Source: Pseudomonas fragi (lineage in GTDB: Bacteria > Pseudomonadota > Gammaproteobacteria > Pseudomonadales > Pseudomonadaceae). From it: a stretch of 64,000 nt of DNA. Location: assembly GCF_900105835.1 (NCBI RefSeq), contig NZ_LT629783.1:4362501-4426500 (forward strand), given 5' to 3'. Below, in pieces: positions 6,874-19,648 of the stretch (positions within the stretch are counted from its first letter, which is position 1; the number at the start of each line of letters is the position of its first letter). The position numbers were made by a program, and so were the translations under genes. Under the pieces are notes generated by a model. It was not told the origin of the DNA, made no database searches, and saw only the letters and a list, made by a program, of their open reading frames with translations.

Positions 6874-8774
6874 ATCGGCTCGGCCTTGGCGGGTTGCACC
6901 AGCGGTAAAAGAAGGACAAATGCGACACCACCAATGACCGGGAACTCGACGCTCAGGCTGCCGCCGGCAGCAGCGGCCAGGCTGGCCGACAAGGTCAGGC
7001 CAAGGCCAAGGCCCTGTTCGCCGGGTTTGGTGGTGAAAAAGGGTTCGAAAAGATGCTTGCGTGCTTGCGGCTCGATGCCGGGGCCGTTATCGCGCACACG
7101 CAGGCGGTATTTGGCGTCGCTGAATTCTCCCGTCAGCCACAGTTGCGGCGGCGTAGCCTGGCCCTGCATGGCGTCCAGGGCATTGCCAATCAGGTTGACC
7201 AGGATCTGCTCAAGTCGGGTCTGATCAATTTTGAGCTGCACATCAGTAAAGTCGCGATGCAGTTGCACTCCCGACTCTTCCAGGCGACTGGCAAGCAGTT
7301 GCAGGGCGGCGTCGACAGCCTTGCCCAGGCTGGCCTGGCCTTGATCGTCACCACGACGGGCAAATGAACGCAGGTTGGCGGTGATACGCCCCATGCGGTC
7401 GACCAGATTGTTGATGGTGCTGAGGTTGTCTGCGGCAACCTTGAGATCGCCCCGTTCAAGAAAGCGTACGGTATTGCCTGACAGCGTGCGCAAGGCTGCC
7501 AGCGGCTGGTTCAGTTCATGGGCAATGCTGGTGGACATTTGCCCGATGGCGGCCAGTTTGCCTGCCTGCACCAGTTCATCCTGGGCACGGCGCAGCGTGT
7601 CTTCAGCCTGGCGCCGTTCGCGAATCTGCCCCTTGAGCCGTTCGTTGCTGGCGCGCAGGTGGGTAGTGCGTTCGGTGATCTTGCGTTCCAGCTGGTTGTT
7701 GGCCTCTTGCAGGGCTTCGCGTGCGGCCAGGCGGGTGGCGATTACTTTGCGCCGCTCGTTCCAGGCAATCAGCAAAAAGGCCAGCAAGGCAAAGGCCACC
7801 GCCACCAGGGTTCCCTGATTCGCCGCTTCCCGGCGCAGGTCCTGCAGGGGGGTGAGCAGGGTGATGTCCCAGGGGGTGTCGTTAAGCCTGCGGGTTTGCG
7901 CCAGGTAGCTGACTTCCTGGTGGTCGGTCACCACTTCGCTGCTGCTGGCGAAGGTGACTTTTTCGACACCGTCGGCCAGGTTTTCCCGCTCCAGCGGCTC
8001 CAGCTCGTTAAGTGGCCACCAGTAATACTGCAGGCTGCGGGCCAGGCGCTCCTTGGTGTCGGCGCTGAGCGGGCGGATTGACTTGAGCCGCCGGGTCGGG
8101 TCGCTGGACAGAATGATGATGCCGTTCTCGTCGCTGACGTAGGCTTCGAGACGGGCGCGTTGCCAGCGTTCTTCAAGGGCTTCGAGGCGCACCTTGATCA
8201 CGGCCACGCCAATGATCTTGCCCTGCTCTTCAAGGCCGTGGGCCAGGTAGTAGCCGGGTTCGCCCGAGGTACTGCCGATGCCATAGAAACGTCCGGGCTG
8301 GCCGCGCACGGCATCCTGGAAGTAGGCGCGAAATGACAGGTCTTCACCCAGGTAACTGTCGGTATCCCGCCAGTTGCTGGTGGCCATTACGCGGCCAGTG
8401 GTGTCGAGCACATAGATGGCCCGGCTGCGGCTGCGGCGGTTGAGGCCTTCGAGGTATTGATTGACGGTGACCCGGTTCTGCACGGAGGGGTCGGCCAGCA
8501 AGCGCGAGACGCTGGATTCCAGTTCCAGCAGGCTGGGCAGGTAGGTGTATTTGCCCAGTTCACTCTCGACGGTGCGGGCATGCAGTTCCAGCTGGCGTTC
8601 GCCGGTTTCGCTCAGGGTGCGAATACCGAAGTGTTCACTGATGCGATAGCCCGCGTAACCCAGGCCGATCGTCAGCAGGATGATCAGCAGCGGCAGCAGG
8701 AAATGACGGAGCAGACGGGGTTTCACGGCAAGTGAGGGCGGAGCACCGCGATAAAGAGTGGGGTCGCATTTCAT
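6870..8774 (-). CDS. aauS: Sensor histidine kinase AauS (DctB type)
   Basis: 634-residue membrane kinase. A first helix near residues 23-44 and a second near 321-341 flank a large periplasmic dCache-type domain. A coiled-coil linker (about 345-400) leads to HisKA with His419 in STSIAHELNQPLAALR, then an HATPase domain with N-box LVNLIGNALDAM and G-boxes DNGPGIE and GLGLGLT. DctB-type kinases sense C4-dicarboxylates; AauS senses acidic amino acids. A GTG one codon upstream (8777) is possible, but AAGG lies 8 bases before the ATG at 8774. Overlaps aauR by ATGA. Confidence 0.9.
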   Translation of the reverse strand: MKCDPTLYRGAPPSLAVKPRLLRHFLLPLLIILLTIGLGYAGYRISEHFGIRTLSETGERQLELHARTVESELGKYTYLPSLLELESSVSRLLADPSVQNRVTVNQYLEGLNRRSRSRAIYVLDTTGRVMATSNWRDTDSYLGEDLSFRAYFQDAVRGQPGRFYGIGSTSGEPGYYLAHGLEEQGKIIGVAVIKVRLEALEERWQRARLEAYVSDENGIIILSSDPTRRLKSIRPLSADTKERLARSLQYYWWPLNELEPLERENLADGVEKVTFASSSEVVTDHQEVSYLAQTRRLNDTPWDITLLTPLQDLRREAANQGTLVAVAFALLAFLLIAWNERRKVIATRLAAREALQEANNQLERKITERTTHLRASNERLKGQIRERRQAEDTLRRAQDELVQAGKLAAIGQMSTSIAHELNQPLAALRTLSGNTVRFLERGDLKVAADNLSTINNLVDRMGRITANLRSFARRGDDQGQASLGKAVDAALQLLASRLEESGVQLHRDFTDVQLKIDQTRLEQILVNLIGNALDAMQGQATPPQLWLTGEFSDAKYRLRVRDNGPGIEPQARKHLFEPFFTTKPGEQGLGLGLTLSASLAAAAGGSLSVEFPVIGGVAFVLLLPLVQPAKAEPI

Positions 8775-8830
8775 CACAGATGCCTTGAGTCAACCACTGT
8801 GCAGTGGTTGGCCGTTCACGGAGATCCACT

Positions 8831-8915
8831 GTGGGAGCGGGCTTGCTCGCGATGGGAGCGGCGCGGTTGATCAGTTAAACAGGATCGCTGCCATCGCGAG
8901 CAAGCCCGCTCCCAC
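8831..8915. repeat. REP element pair (inverted)
   Basis: Two 24-base arms, GTGGGAGCGGGCTTGCTCGC plus GATG and its exact reverse complement, flank a 37-base variable centre. This is a Pseudomonas REP doublet in the gap between aauS and aatP. The same arm recurs at 14251, 45502, 56793, 58308 and 60874. All six copies are intergenic. Confidence 0.93.
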
Positions 8916-8942
8916 CCGAGCCGGTGGGAGCTGAGCGGGTGT

Positions 8943-9677
8943 TTAGTGCTGCAGGATCTTGGCGAGGAAGTGCTGGGCACGCTCGGAGCGGGCCGATACA
9001 TCACCGAAGAACTCTTCTTTCTCACAGTCTTCGACGATTTTGCCCTGGTCCATAAAGATCACCCGGTTGGCCACCTTGCGCGCAAACCCCATTTCGTGGG
9101 TCACGCACATCATGGTCATGCCTTCGTTGGCCAGTTGCACCATCACGTCGAGCACTTCGTTGACCATTTCCGGGTCGAGGGCCGAGGTTGGTTCGTCAAA
9201 CAGCATGACGATCGGGTCCATGGCCAGGGCACGGGCAATCGCTACACGCTGCTGCTGACCACCGGAAAGCTGGCCTGGGTGCTTGTGGGCGTGTGCCGAC
9301 AGCCCGACGCGTTCCAGCAGCTCGAGGCCTTTTTTGGTGGCTTCGGCCTTGCTGCGGCCCAATACCTTGACCTGGGCAATGGTCAGGTTTTCGGTGATGG
9401 TCATGTGCGGGAACAGTTCGAAGTGCTGGAACACCATGCCAACCCGCGAGCGCAGCTTCGGCAGGTTGGTCTTCGGGTCGGCAATGGATGTACCGTCAAC
9501 CACGATGTCGCCTTTCTGGAACGGTTCAAGGGCGTTGACGCACTTGATCAGGGTCGATTTGCCCGAGCCGGACGGTCCGCAGACTACAACCACTTCGCCT
9601 TTTTTGACTTCGGTACTGCAATCGGTCAGTACCTGGAAGTCCCCGTACCACTTGTTGATGTTCTTGATCGAGATCAT
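8943..9677 (-). CDS. aatP: Acidic amino-acid ABC transporter ATPase AatP
   Basis: 244-residue ATPase of a polar amino-acid importer (GltL type). Walker A is GPSGSGKST (about 35-43), signature LSGGQQQR, Walker [15 protein letters not shown]-loop His in CVTHEM. It energises uptake of glutamate and aspartate through AatQM with the binding protein AatJ. Its ATG overlaps aatM by four bases (ATGA). Last gene of the aatJQMP unit; a REP pair follows. Confidence 0.93.
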   Translation of the reverse strand: MISIKNINKWYGDFQVLTDCSTEVKKGEVVVVCGPSGSGKSTLIKCVNALEPFQKGDIVVDGTSIADPKTNLPKLRSRVGMVFQHFELFPHMTITENLTIAQVKVLGRSKAEATKKGLELLERVGLSAHAHKHPGQLSGGQQQRVAIARALAMDPIVMLFDEPTSALDPEMVNEVLDVMVQLANEGMTMMCVTHEMGFARKVANRVIFMDQGKIVEDCEKEEFFGDVSARSERAQHFLAKILQH

Positions 9678-10348
9678 ACGGCAAACCTTTTTTGCAGACG
9701 CTTGACCAGCAGCGAGGCGGAAAAGCTGATGATGAAATACACCAGACCGGCGAAGATCAGGAACTCATTGGAGCGGCCGATGATGTCGCCACTGGAACGC
9801 GAAGCATTGAGGAAATCCACCAGGCCTACGGTGTACACCAGCGAGGTGTCCTGGAACAGGATGATGCTCTGTTGCAGCAGCAACGGGGTCATTTTGCGAA
9901 AGGCCTGGGGCAGGATGATCAGGCGCATGGCCTGGCCGTAACTCATGCCCAGGGCCTTGGCGGCACCCATCTGGCCTTTCGGGATGGCCTGTACGCCAGC
10001 CCGCACGATTTCGCAGAAGTACGCCGCTTCGAACATCACGAATGCGACCAGGCACGACTCGAAAGCCCCGATCGGGGTGTCCTTGCCGGTGATCCAGCGC
10101 AGCACGAACGGTACCGCCAGGTAGAACCAGGTAATCACCAGCAGCAGCGGAATCGAACGGAAATAGTTCACATAAGCGCCGGCCAGGTTGGCCATCCACT
10201 TGCTTGACGACAAGCGCATCAGGGCCAGTACGGTACCCAGCGCCACGCCACCGACTACGCCCATGACCATCAGCTTGAGGGTCATGACCATGCCGTTCCA
10301 CAGGCCAGGCAGGGCAGGGACAATCCCGCTGAAATCGAAGAAGTCCAT
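9674..10348 (-). CDS. aatM: Acidic amino-acid ABC transporter permease AatM
   Basis: 224-residue inner-membrane permease of the HisM/GltK type with about five helices. The ATPase-docking EAA loop is seen around [19 protein letters not shown]. It pairs with AatQ as a heterodimeric channel. Its ATG shares one base with the aatQ stop (TAATG) and its end overlaps aatP, so the permeases and ATPase are translationally coupled. Confidence 0.92.
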   Translation of the reverse strand: MDFFDFSGIVPALPGLWNGMVMTLKLMVMGVVGGVALGTVLALMRLSSSKWMANLAGAYVNYFRSIPLLLVITWFYLAVPFVLRWITGKDTPIGAFESCLVAFVMFEAAYFCEIVRAGVQAIPKGQMGAAKALGMSYGQAMRLIILPQAFRKMTPLLLQQSIILFQDTSLVYTVGLVDFLNASRSSGDIIGRSNEFLIFAGLVYFIISFSASLLVKRLQKRFAV

Positions 10349-11094
10349 TATTTGCCCCCCAGAGACATAAGGCCGGGTACGGCTACTTTTTTCTCGATCA
10401 GGCGCATCAGCAACATCAGGCTCATGTTCAAGGTGAAGTAGATCAGCGTGGCCAGGGTGAAGGCTTCAAACAGGTTGGCGGAGAACTCGGCGGTCTGCTT
10501 GGTTTGTGCCAGCAGTTCCATCAAACCGATCAGCGAGGCCACGGACGAGTTCTTGAACACGTTGAGGAACTCGGAGGTGAGCGGCGGGATGATGATCCGG
10601 TAGGCCTGGGGCAGCAGCACGTTCCAGTAGATCTGCGCCATGCTGAAACCCATTGCGCGGGCCGCAGCTTCCTGGCCGCGCGGCAGCGCCTCGATACCAG
10701 TGCGTACCTGCTCGCAAACCCGTGCGGCGGTGAACAGGCCCAGGCACACGACAACGCTCAGGTAGGCCGAGGTGGTCGGGTTGAGGTCCTGTTTGTACCA
10801 TTCCTGCAGGTTGGGCGGCAGCAGATCGGGCACCAGGAAGTACCAGATAAACAGCTGCACCAGCAGCGGAACGTTACGGAAAATTTCGACATAAACCGTG
10901 GCAATGCCCGCGATAAAGCGGTTCGGCAGGGTGCGCATCACGCCCAGCAGCGAACCCAGGATCAGCGCGACAATCCAGGCGACAACAGCAATAGCGATGG
11001 TCCAGCCCAGGCCGGAAATAAACCAGTCGAGATACGTCTCGCTGCCTACGCCGGTGGACTTGAAGAACACGCTCCAGTCCCAGTTGTAATTCAT
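10348..11094 (-). CDS. aatQ: Acidic amino-acid ABC transporter permease AatQ
   Basis: 248-residue permease of the GltJ type, starting MNYNWDWSVFF, with several membrane helices and the EAA loop RTGIEALPRGQEAAARAMG. The ATG at 11094 is preferred over an upstream in-frame start at 11127 because a strong GAGGGGAGA ribosome-binding site lies just before it. It is preceded by a 202-base gap after aatJ that carries a stable hairpin, so the membrane genes are probably made at a lower level than the binding protein. Confidence 0.92.
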   Translation of the reverse strand: MNYNWDWSVFFKSTGVGSETYLDWFISGLGWTIAIAVVAWIVALILGSLLGVMRTLPNRFIAGIATVYVEIFRNVPLLVQLFIWYFLVPDLLPPNLQEWYKQDLNPTTSAYLSVVVCLGLFTAARVCEQVRTGIEALPRGQEAAARAMGFSMAQIYWNVLLPQAYRIIIPPLTSEFLNVFKNSSVASLIGLMELLAQTKQTAEFSANLFEAFTLATLIYFTLNMSLMLLMRLIEKKVAVPGLMSLGGK

Positions 11095-11252
11095 GCAGGG
11101 TCTCCCCTCAGGTGGGTCTATAAACAAGCACTTGCTGCAGGGAATCCGTTCTCACCCGGCAGGGTCGCCGGGCACACAAAACCCGCTCGATAACCAGCGG
11201 TTCGAGTGCTCTCTAATGCAATAAGAAGCTTAGTCCAAAGGTGGTCGACACC

Positions 11253-11278
11253 CCCGGGCGCAATGGCTCGCGCCCGGG
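11253..11278. terminator. Intercistronic hairpin aatJ-aatQ
   Basis: Perfect 9-bp GC-rich stem (CCCGGGCGC / GCGCCCGGG) with an 8-base loop just after the aatJ stop. No T-run follows on the minus strand. In binding-protein operons such hairpins commonly protect the upstream message and lower downstream expression; that role is inferred here. Confidence 0.6.
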
Positions 11279-11296
11279 AGTTTCAGACGGCTGAAA

Positions 11297-12226
11297 TCAG
11301 GATTTCTTTTCTTCAGCCGGCTTGTCGTCTGCTGCCTTGTCGGTAGGGTTGGCAATCAACGCCTTGAGCTCATCGCTCATGGGGAACATCAGGTTCAGGC
11401 CCTTTGGCGGGATTGGCGACTCGAACCAGGTTTTGTAGGTGTCGTTGATCTTGCCCGACTTGTAATAGGCAACGATGGCGTCATCCACGGCCTTTTTGAA
11501 GTCCGGGTCGCCCTTGCGCAGCATGCAACCGTAGATTTCGTAGGACTGTGGAGTGCCGGTCACGGCCCAGTCGGTTGGCTTCTTGGCCTTGGCCATTTCA
11601 CCTGCCAGCAGGGCGTCGTCCATCATGAACGCGACAGCACGGCCCGACTCCAGCATGTTGAAGGCTTCACCGTGGTCTTTTGCCGAGATCACGTTCATGC
11701 CCATCTGCTTGTCGGCGTTCATCGCCTTGAGGATGCGCTCGGAGGTGGTGCCGGCGGTGGTCACGACGTTCTTGCCTTTCAGGTCAGCGAAGTCCTTGTA
11801 AGGCGAGTCCTTTTTGGACAGCAGGCGTGTGCCGATCTCGAAGATGCCGACCGAGAAGTCGACCTGTTGCTGGCGTTCAACGTTGTTGGTGGTGGAGCCG
11901 CACTCAACGTCAACGGTGCCGTTCTGCACGAGCGGGATGCGGGTCTGGGAGGTAACCAGGTTGTACTTGATTTTCAGGTCCGGCATGTCGAGCTGTTTTT
12001 TCAGCCCTTCAACGATTGCCAGCTGTACATCGTGGGAGTAGCCAACCGGCTTGCCGGAAGCGTCCGCGATGTAGGAGAACGGAATGGAGGAGTCACGATG
12101 CCCAAGGGTGATGGTGCCGGATTCTTTGATTTTCTTCAGTGTGCCGGTCAATTCGGCTGCAAAAACTGGAGTGCTAATCAGAGCTGCAGCAATTGCTGCG
12201 CCCAAAAGTTGCGGAACGATGCGCAT
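11297..12226 (-). CDS. aatJ: Glutamate/aspartate periplasmic binding protein AatJ
   Basis: 309-residue solute-binding protein of family 3 (GltI type). The signal peptide spans about residues 1-23 (cleavage at VFA/AEL). The body shows the family signatures GHRDSSIPFSY and GYSHDVQLAIVEG, and the ligand-binding stretches SQTRIPLVQNGTVDVECG and TTAGTTSERI. It captures acidic amino acids and delivers them to AatQMP. The acidic/Lys C-tail (about 295-309) is extra to the core fold. First gene of the operon, behind a sigma-54 promoter. Confidence 0.93.
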   Translation of the reverse strand: MRIVPQLLGAAIAAALISTPVFAAELTGTLKKIKESGTITLGHRDSSIPFSYIADASGKPVGYSHDVQLAIVEGLKKQLDMPDLKIKYNLVTSQTRIPLVQNGTVDVECGSTTNNVERQQQVDFSVGIFEIGTRLLSKKDSPYKDFADLKGKNVVTTAGTTSERILKAMNADKQMGMNVISAKDHGEAFNMLESGRAVAFMMDDALLAGEMAKAKKPTDWAVTGTPQSYEIYGCMLRKGDPDFKKAVDDAIVAYYKSGKINDTYKTWFESPIPPKGLNLMFPMSDELKALIANPTDKAADDKPAEEKKS

Positions 12227-12337
12227 CGATGTTTCCTCGACATTGTTTTTTTTATTGAACCCGTTTGTGGGCCCTTTTGTACTCAGAACGTCTCAACAGG
12301 CTAAACGCTCTGTTTAAGCATTCGGCTCTGAGTGTAG

Positions 12338-12353
12338 AGCATGAGTCGTGCCA
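12338..12353 (-). promoter_or_regulatory. Sigma-54 promoter of aatJQMP
   Basis: The minus strand reads TGGCACGACTCATGCT, with GG and GC exactly 10 bases apart, a near-consensus -24/-12 element (TGGCAC-N5-TTGCA type). It lies 112 bases before the aatJ start on the correct strand, consistent with control by the NtrC-class regulator AauR encoded downstream. Confidence 0.85.
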
Positions 12354-12429
12354 GACCCGAAACTTAAGTCTAAGTTTATGATTTTAAAAGAGTTATATTT
12401 TTTGATCAGGGTCGGGCCGACATGATTGG

Positions 12430-12475
12430 GCCGGAAAGCCGAATCATTGAGGGGTAGTGCGTTCGGAAAACCGAA
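12430..12475. promoter_or_regulatory. Two AauR-type enhancer boxes upstream of aatJ
   Basis: A perfect TTCGG-N4-CCGAA box at 12462-12475 and a degenerate partner (GCCGG-AAAG-CCGAA) at 12430-12443 lie 32 bases apart centre to centre, about three helical turns, and 80-135 bases upstream of the sigma-54 promoter. TTCGG-N4-CCGAA is the motif proposed for AauR in P. putida. The positions are correct for an enhancer. Confidence 0.72.
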
Positions 12476-12498
12476 TGAAATGCGGGGGGAGCCATGAA

Positions 12499-12530
12499 GG
12501 CCTGCAGGAGCGGGTGCACGCCTGCAGGCC
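12499..12530. terminator. Hairpin after glpD
   Basis: Perfect 10-bp stem GGCCTGCAGG / CCTGCAGGCC with a 12-base loop, 14 bases beyond the glpD stop on the minus strand. No long T-run follows, so termination may be partial. It separates glpD from the aatJ enhancer boxes. Confidence 0.5.
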
Positions 12531-12543
12531 ATGTAAACGCGGC

Positions 12544-14082
12544 TTAAGCGGCCTGTACCTTGCGGTGTTTCAGGTCAAGGGTGGCCATGTACTGGCTCAA
12601 ATGCGCCTGCTCCTCTGCGGTGGTGAACAGGCCCAGCTTGGTGCGGCGCCACAGGATGTCCTGTGCATCCAGCGCCCATTCCTGGTTGCACAGGTAGTCG
12701 ACTTCGCGGCTGTAGAGACCGCTGCCGATGTGCTCGCCCAGATCGCTCAGGCCTTGCGCGCCCTCCAGCAAGCTCCAGGAGCGATTGCCATAGGTGATTG
12801 CCCAGCGTTTGGCAATCGCGGCATCCAGCCAGCTGTACTTGCTGACAAGGGCCTCGCCCAGGGCTTTTGGCGTGGTCATGTTCTCGCCGCCCGGCAGGGT
12901 GGCGCTGGCGGTCCAGCTTGGCTTGATCTGGGTAAAGTACGGCGTCAGTTGGGCCATGGCCGACTCGGCCAGCTTGCGGTAGGTGGTCAGCTTGCCACCA
13001 AACACCGACAGCAGCGGGGCTTCGCCCTGTGCGCCAGACAATGCGAGGGTGTAGTCGCGGGTCACGGCCGAAGGGTTGTCGGACTCGTCATTGCACAGCG
13101 GGCGCACACCGGAGTAGGTGCGCAAAATGTCGCTGCGACTCACTTGCTGCTTGAAGTGGGCATTGACCACATTGAGCAGGTAGTCGGTTTCTTCCTCGGT
13201 GATGCTGACCTTGGCCGGGGCGCCGGTGTACTCGCGGTCGGTCGTGCCGATGATGGTGAACTGATCCATATACGGAATGGTGAACACAATCCGCTGGTCT
13301 TCGTTCTGCAGGATAAAGGCATTGGGTGCGTCATACAGTTTGGGCACGATCAGGTGGCTGCCCTGGATCAGGCGGATACCGTACGGTGAATCCAGCTTCA
13401 GGTCGTCCTTGATGAACTTGGCGACCCAAGGGCCGGCAGCATTGACCAGGGCTTTGCTGCGAATGGAAAACAGGCTGCCATCAGCGCGCTCCAGATTCAA
13501 TTCCCACAGCCCTTTGTTACGACGCGCACCGACGCAGCGTGTCTGGGTGTGAACATGGGCGCCTTTTTCTCGCGCAGCCATTGCGTTGAGTACCACCAGG
13601 CGTGCGTCATCTACCCAGCAATCGGAGTATTCAAAGCCTTTGGTGATTTCTGCTTTCAACGGGCTGTCGGCGCCGAACTTGAGGCTGGTGGAACCTGCGA
13701 GTTTTTCGCGCTTGCCCAGGTGGTCATAAAGGAACAACCCGGCACGGATCATCCACGCCGGGCGCAGGTGCGGGCGGTGCGGCAGGACAAAACGCATCGG
13801 CTTGACGATATGCGGGGCCTTGGCCAGCAGCACTTCGCGTTCGGCCAGGGCTTCGCGCACCAGGCGAAATTCGTAATGCTCAAGGTAACGCAGGCCACCG
13901 TGGATCAGCTTGCTGCTGGCCGAGGAAGTGTGGCTGGCCAGGTCGTCCTTTTCGCAAAGGAACACAGACAGGCCGCGACCGGCTGCGTCTGCCGCAATCC
14001 CGACGCCATTGATTCCGCCGCCAATAACGGCAACGTCGTAGACCTCAGCGAGGGGAGTGGCAGGCAAGGTGGTCAGGGGCAT
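12544..14082 (-). CDS. glpD: Aerobic glycerol-3-phosphate dehydrogenase
   Basis: 512-residue FAD enzyme that oxidises glycerol 3-phosphate to dihydroxyacetone phosphate at the inner membrane and passes electrons to quinone. The N-terminal dinucleotide fold reads VAVIGGGINGVGIAADAAGRG (FAD-binding GxGxxG). Further family marks are SSKLIHGGLRYLEHYEF and VNAAGPWV, and the C-terminal domain is of DAO_C type. Length fits GlpD. A GAGG ribosome-binding site precedes the ATG. The upstream region carries GlpR-like palindromes, so induction by glycerol 3-phosphate is likely. Confidence 0.96.
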   Translation of the reverse strand: MPLTTLPATPLAEVYDVAVIGGGINGVGIAADAAGRGLSVFLCEKDDLASHTSSASSKLIHGGLRYLEHYEFRLVREALAEREVLLAKAPHIVKPMRFVLPHRPHLRPAWMIRAGLFLYDHLGKREKLAGSTSLKFGADSPLKAEITKGFEYSDCWVDDARLVVLNAMAAREKGAHVHTQTRCVGARRNKGLWELNLERADGSLFSIRSKALVNAAGPWVAKFIKDDLKLDSPYGIRLIQGSHLIVPKLYDAPNAFILQNEDQRIVFTIPYMDQFTIIGTTDREYTGAPAKVSITEEETDYLLNVVNAHFKQQVSRSDILRTYSGVRPLCNDESDNPSAVTRDYTLALSGAQGEAPLLSVFGGKLTTYRKLAESAMAQLTPYFTQIKPSWTASATLPGGENMTTPKALGEALVSKYSWLDAAIAKRWAITYGNRSWSLLEGAQGLSDLGEHIGSGLYSREVDYLCNQEWALDAQDILWRRTKLGLFTTAEEQAHLSQYMATLDLKHRKVQAA

Positions 14083-14117
14083 GGAGTGGCCTCGCGTTCT
14101 TTACGCATATTTGAATG

Positions 14118-14144
14118 TGAACATTAATGTTCATTTTCGAAAAT
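14118..14144. promoter_or_regulatory. GlpR-type operator region upstream of glpD
   Basis: A perfect 16-base palindrome TGAACATTAATGTTCA (14118-14133) overlaps ATGTTCATTTTCGAAAAT (14127-14144), which matches the pattern of the E. coli GlpR operator (ATGTTCG...CGAACAT). It lies 36-62 bases before the glpD ATG. The core TCGAAAATGAAC (minus strand) recurs with one change upstream of glpF. Confidence 0.65.
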
Positions 14145-14250
14145 ATTAGCGGATTAAGGCGCGCACAGCCAGCACCCTTCGATTGAAAAAACTCATCGAA
14201 GGGGGGTGAAAGGAAGAATTTCGAACATTTTAGTACGGGTACATTGATTT

Positions 14251-14336
14251 TGTGGGAGCGGGCTTGCTCGCGATGCAGGCGCTGCGATTCACCTGTCAGA
14301 TTGCGCTGATGCCATCGCGAGCAAGCCCGCTCCCAC
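14251..14336. repeat. REP element pair (inverted)
   Basis: Inverted arms of TGTGGGAGCGGGCTTGCTCG type and an exact reverse complement flank a 36-base centre. It is in the intergenic gap between glpR and glpD, where it may also act as the glpR 3' structure. Confidence 0.93.
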
Positions 14337-14355
14337 AGGGGCGGGCGCGGGAGGC

Positions 14356-15111
14356 TTACACCACTTCCAGGCGGATCTTGTTTTGGGCCAGCAGTTGCAC
14401 CAGTTCCGGCACGGGCGGCTGGTCGGTGACCAGGCAATCGATCAGGGTGATCGGGCCAAGGCGAACCATCGCATTGCGGCCAAACTTGCTGGAGTCCGCT
14501 GCCAGGATGGTTTGTCGGGCATTGGCGATAATTGCCTGGGAAACCCGGACTTCCTGGTAGTCAAAGTCCAGCAGGCTGCCGTCGGAATCGATACCGCTAA
14601 TACCCACCAGGGCGAAATCGAACTTGAACTGATTGATAAAGTCGACGCTGGCCTGACCCACGATACCGCCATCGCGGCGTACATTGCCGCCGGCGATCAG
14701 CACTTCGAAATCGTCTTTTGCGCTCAGAATCGAAGCGACATGCAGGTTGTTGGTGATGATTTTCAGGTGGCTGTGGTTGAGCAGCGCCCGGGCAATCGAC
14801 TCGGTGGTGGTGCCGATATTGATGAAGATCGAGGCGTGGTCAGGAATTTGGGCGGCGATGGCTTCGCCGATACGGCGTTTTTCATCGCGCATCTGGTCGG
14901 CGCGCATGGCGTAGGCAGTGTTTTCAACGCTGGAGTCATAGGCCGCCCCGCCGTGGTAACGGCGTAACAGATCGGCTTCTGCCAATTGGTTGATGTCTCG
15001 GCGAATGGTCTGCGGCGTGACAACGAACAACTGGGCCATTTCCTCGATGCTGACATAACCGCGCTCGCGAACGAGTTCGAGGATCTGCTGTTGGCGTGGA
15101 GGCAGATTCAT
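14356..15111 (-). CDS. glpR: DeoR-family glycerol-3-phosphate regulon repressor
   Basis: 251-residue DeoR-family repressor. The N-terminal helix-turn-helix is seen at about 1-57 ([20 protein letters not shown]), and the C-terminal sugar-phosphate sensor domain has [15 protein letters not shown] and a [12 protein letters not shown] loop. It binds glycerol 3-phosphate and releases glp operators. An upstream in-frame start exists at 15147, but MNLPPRQQQ at 15111 is preceded by AAGGAAA and gives the normal family length. It lies between glpK and glpD, all on one strand. Confidence 0.94.
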   Translation of the reverse strand: MNLPPRQQQILELVRERGYVSIEEMAQLFVVTPQTIRRDINQLAEADLLRRYHGGAAYDSSVENTAYAMRADQMRDEKRRIGEAIAAQIPDHASIFINIGTTTESIARALLNHSHLKIITNNLHVASILSAKDDFEVLIAGGNVRRDGGIVGQASVDFINQFKFDFALVGISGIDSDGSLLDFDYQEVRVSQAIIANARQTILAADSSKFGRNAMVRLGPITLIDCLVTDQPPVPELVQLLAQNKIRLEVV

Positions 15112-15191
15112 GGAGTTTCCTTTGGGCGGCGAAGCAAATTCACCCATGATGCCGCAGGAATGCGCCGCCTGCTACTCGCAGGTGCCTCAAG

Positions 15192-15222
15192 CAACTGCGG
15201 GCGCCCAGGGCGCCCGCAGTTG
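15192..15222. terminator. Stable hairpin between glpK and glpR
   Basis: Fifteen complementary bases on each side of a single central A (CAACTGCGGGCGCCC / GGGCGCCCGCAGTTG). The innermost pairs must open to form the loop. No T-run follows on the minus strand. It probably limits read-through from glpFK into glpR or stabilises the glpK message. Confidence 0.6.
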
Positions 15223-15235
15223 TCATTGCACATAC

Positions 15236-17682
<2,447 letters not shown>

Positions 17683-18051
17683 GTAAAACCTCGTTATTGT
17701 TGTTTTTTGACGTCATCAATCAGGGTGGCAGTGCGTCTGAGCCAGGACCGTAAGTTGCGTTTTGGCATTTTATGCGGTCAGGCAAAGTCGTGTGAGTATA
17801 TTCAGATTCGAAAAAATATAGACAAGAAACACTGCTGTCAAAGGTCGAAAGTGAACGGGCATTCATATTCTGACTACAGAAGCGTGATTTGGTATTGGTT
17901 TTTATGTAAGAAAACACTACAAATTGGTAGGCGTGCTTGCAACGTTTCAGCTAAAAATACGCCGCAAAGCCCCGTGCCAGCGCCTTTTTACCGGTTAATA
18001 GCCTAAAATTGGCCATCGGTTTTCCTACACTCATTCAAGACTGGAGCTGCC
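17683..18051. promoter_or_regulatory. Divergent upstream region glpF / ybaK with GlpR-like core
   Basis: This 369-base gap holds no gene. It is AT-rich in the middle, as expected for promoters. TCGAAAGTGAAC at 17845-17856 matches 11 of 12 bases of the core TCGAAAATGAAC in the glpD operator, so it is a candidate GlpR half of the glpF promoter. Exact -35/-10 elements are not assigned. Confidence 0.45.
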
Positions 18052-18522
18052 ATGACGCCTGCGCTGGATCTGCTGAAAAAAGTTCGCGCCGAACATCGGG
18101 TACATAGCTATGAACATGACCCCAAGGCGGCTTCCTATGGCCTTGAGGCTGCAGAGAAGCTCGGGCTGGAGCCGGCACAAGTGTTCAAGACGCTGTTGGC
18201 CAGCAGTGAAAAGGGCGAGTTGCTGGTGGCTGTTGTACCGGTCGTCGGAAGTCTTGATCTGAAAGCGCTGGCCCATGCTGCCGGGGTGAAGAAAGTCGAA
18301 ATGGCCGACCCTGCGGCTGCTCAGCGAGCAACCGGGTATCTGCTGGGCGGGATCAGCCCGCTGGGGCAAAAGAAGCGCCTGCGTACTTTTATTGATAAAA
18401 GTGCCGAGGGCTTTTCGACTATTTATGTCAGCGCCGGACGACGCGGGCTTGAGGTGGAACTGGCGCCTGCGGTGCTGGCAGAGCACACGCAGGCAACGTT
18501 CGCAGAAGTAGGCAGGGCGTAA
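18052..18522 (+). CDS. ybaK: Cys-tRNA(Pro) deacylase YbaK/EbsC
   Basis: 156-residue trans-editing protein of the YbaK family that hydrolyses Cys-tRNA(Pro) formed by prolyl-tRNA synthetase. Family marks seen are FKTLLAS, a central VPVVGSLDLKALA and the C-terminal GGISPLGQKKRLRTFID, close to the family consensus GGISPxGqkk. The only rightward gene between glpF and grxD; it converges with the ABC ATPase gene, with 16 bases between stops. Confidence 0.92.
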   Translation: MTPALDLLKKVRAEHRVHSYEHDPKAASYGLEAAEKLGLEPAQVFKTLLASSEKGELLVAVVPVVGSLDLKALAHAAGVKKVEMADPAAAQRATGYLLGGISPLGQKKRLRTFIDKSAEGFSTIYVSAGRRGLEVELAPAVLAEHTQATFAEVGRA

Positions 18523-18538
18523 GCGCTACCACTGGTTT

Positions 18539-19644
<1,106 letters not shown>

Positions 19645-19648
<4 letters not shown>

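Noticed and set aside
5551..7224. 557-codon open frame opposite aauR and aauS
   Set aside because: Antisense shadow across two overlapping real genes.
8831..8915. REP pair considered as a CRISPR repeat or tRNA-like structure
   Set aside because: Two inverted arms with one variable centre, matching other dispersed REP copies; no regular spacers and no cas genes.
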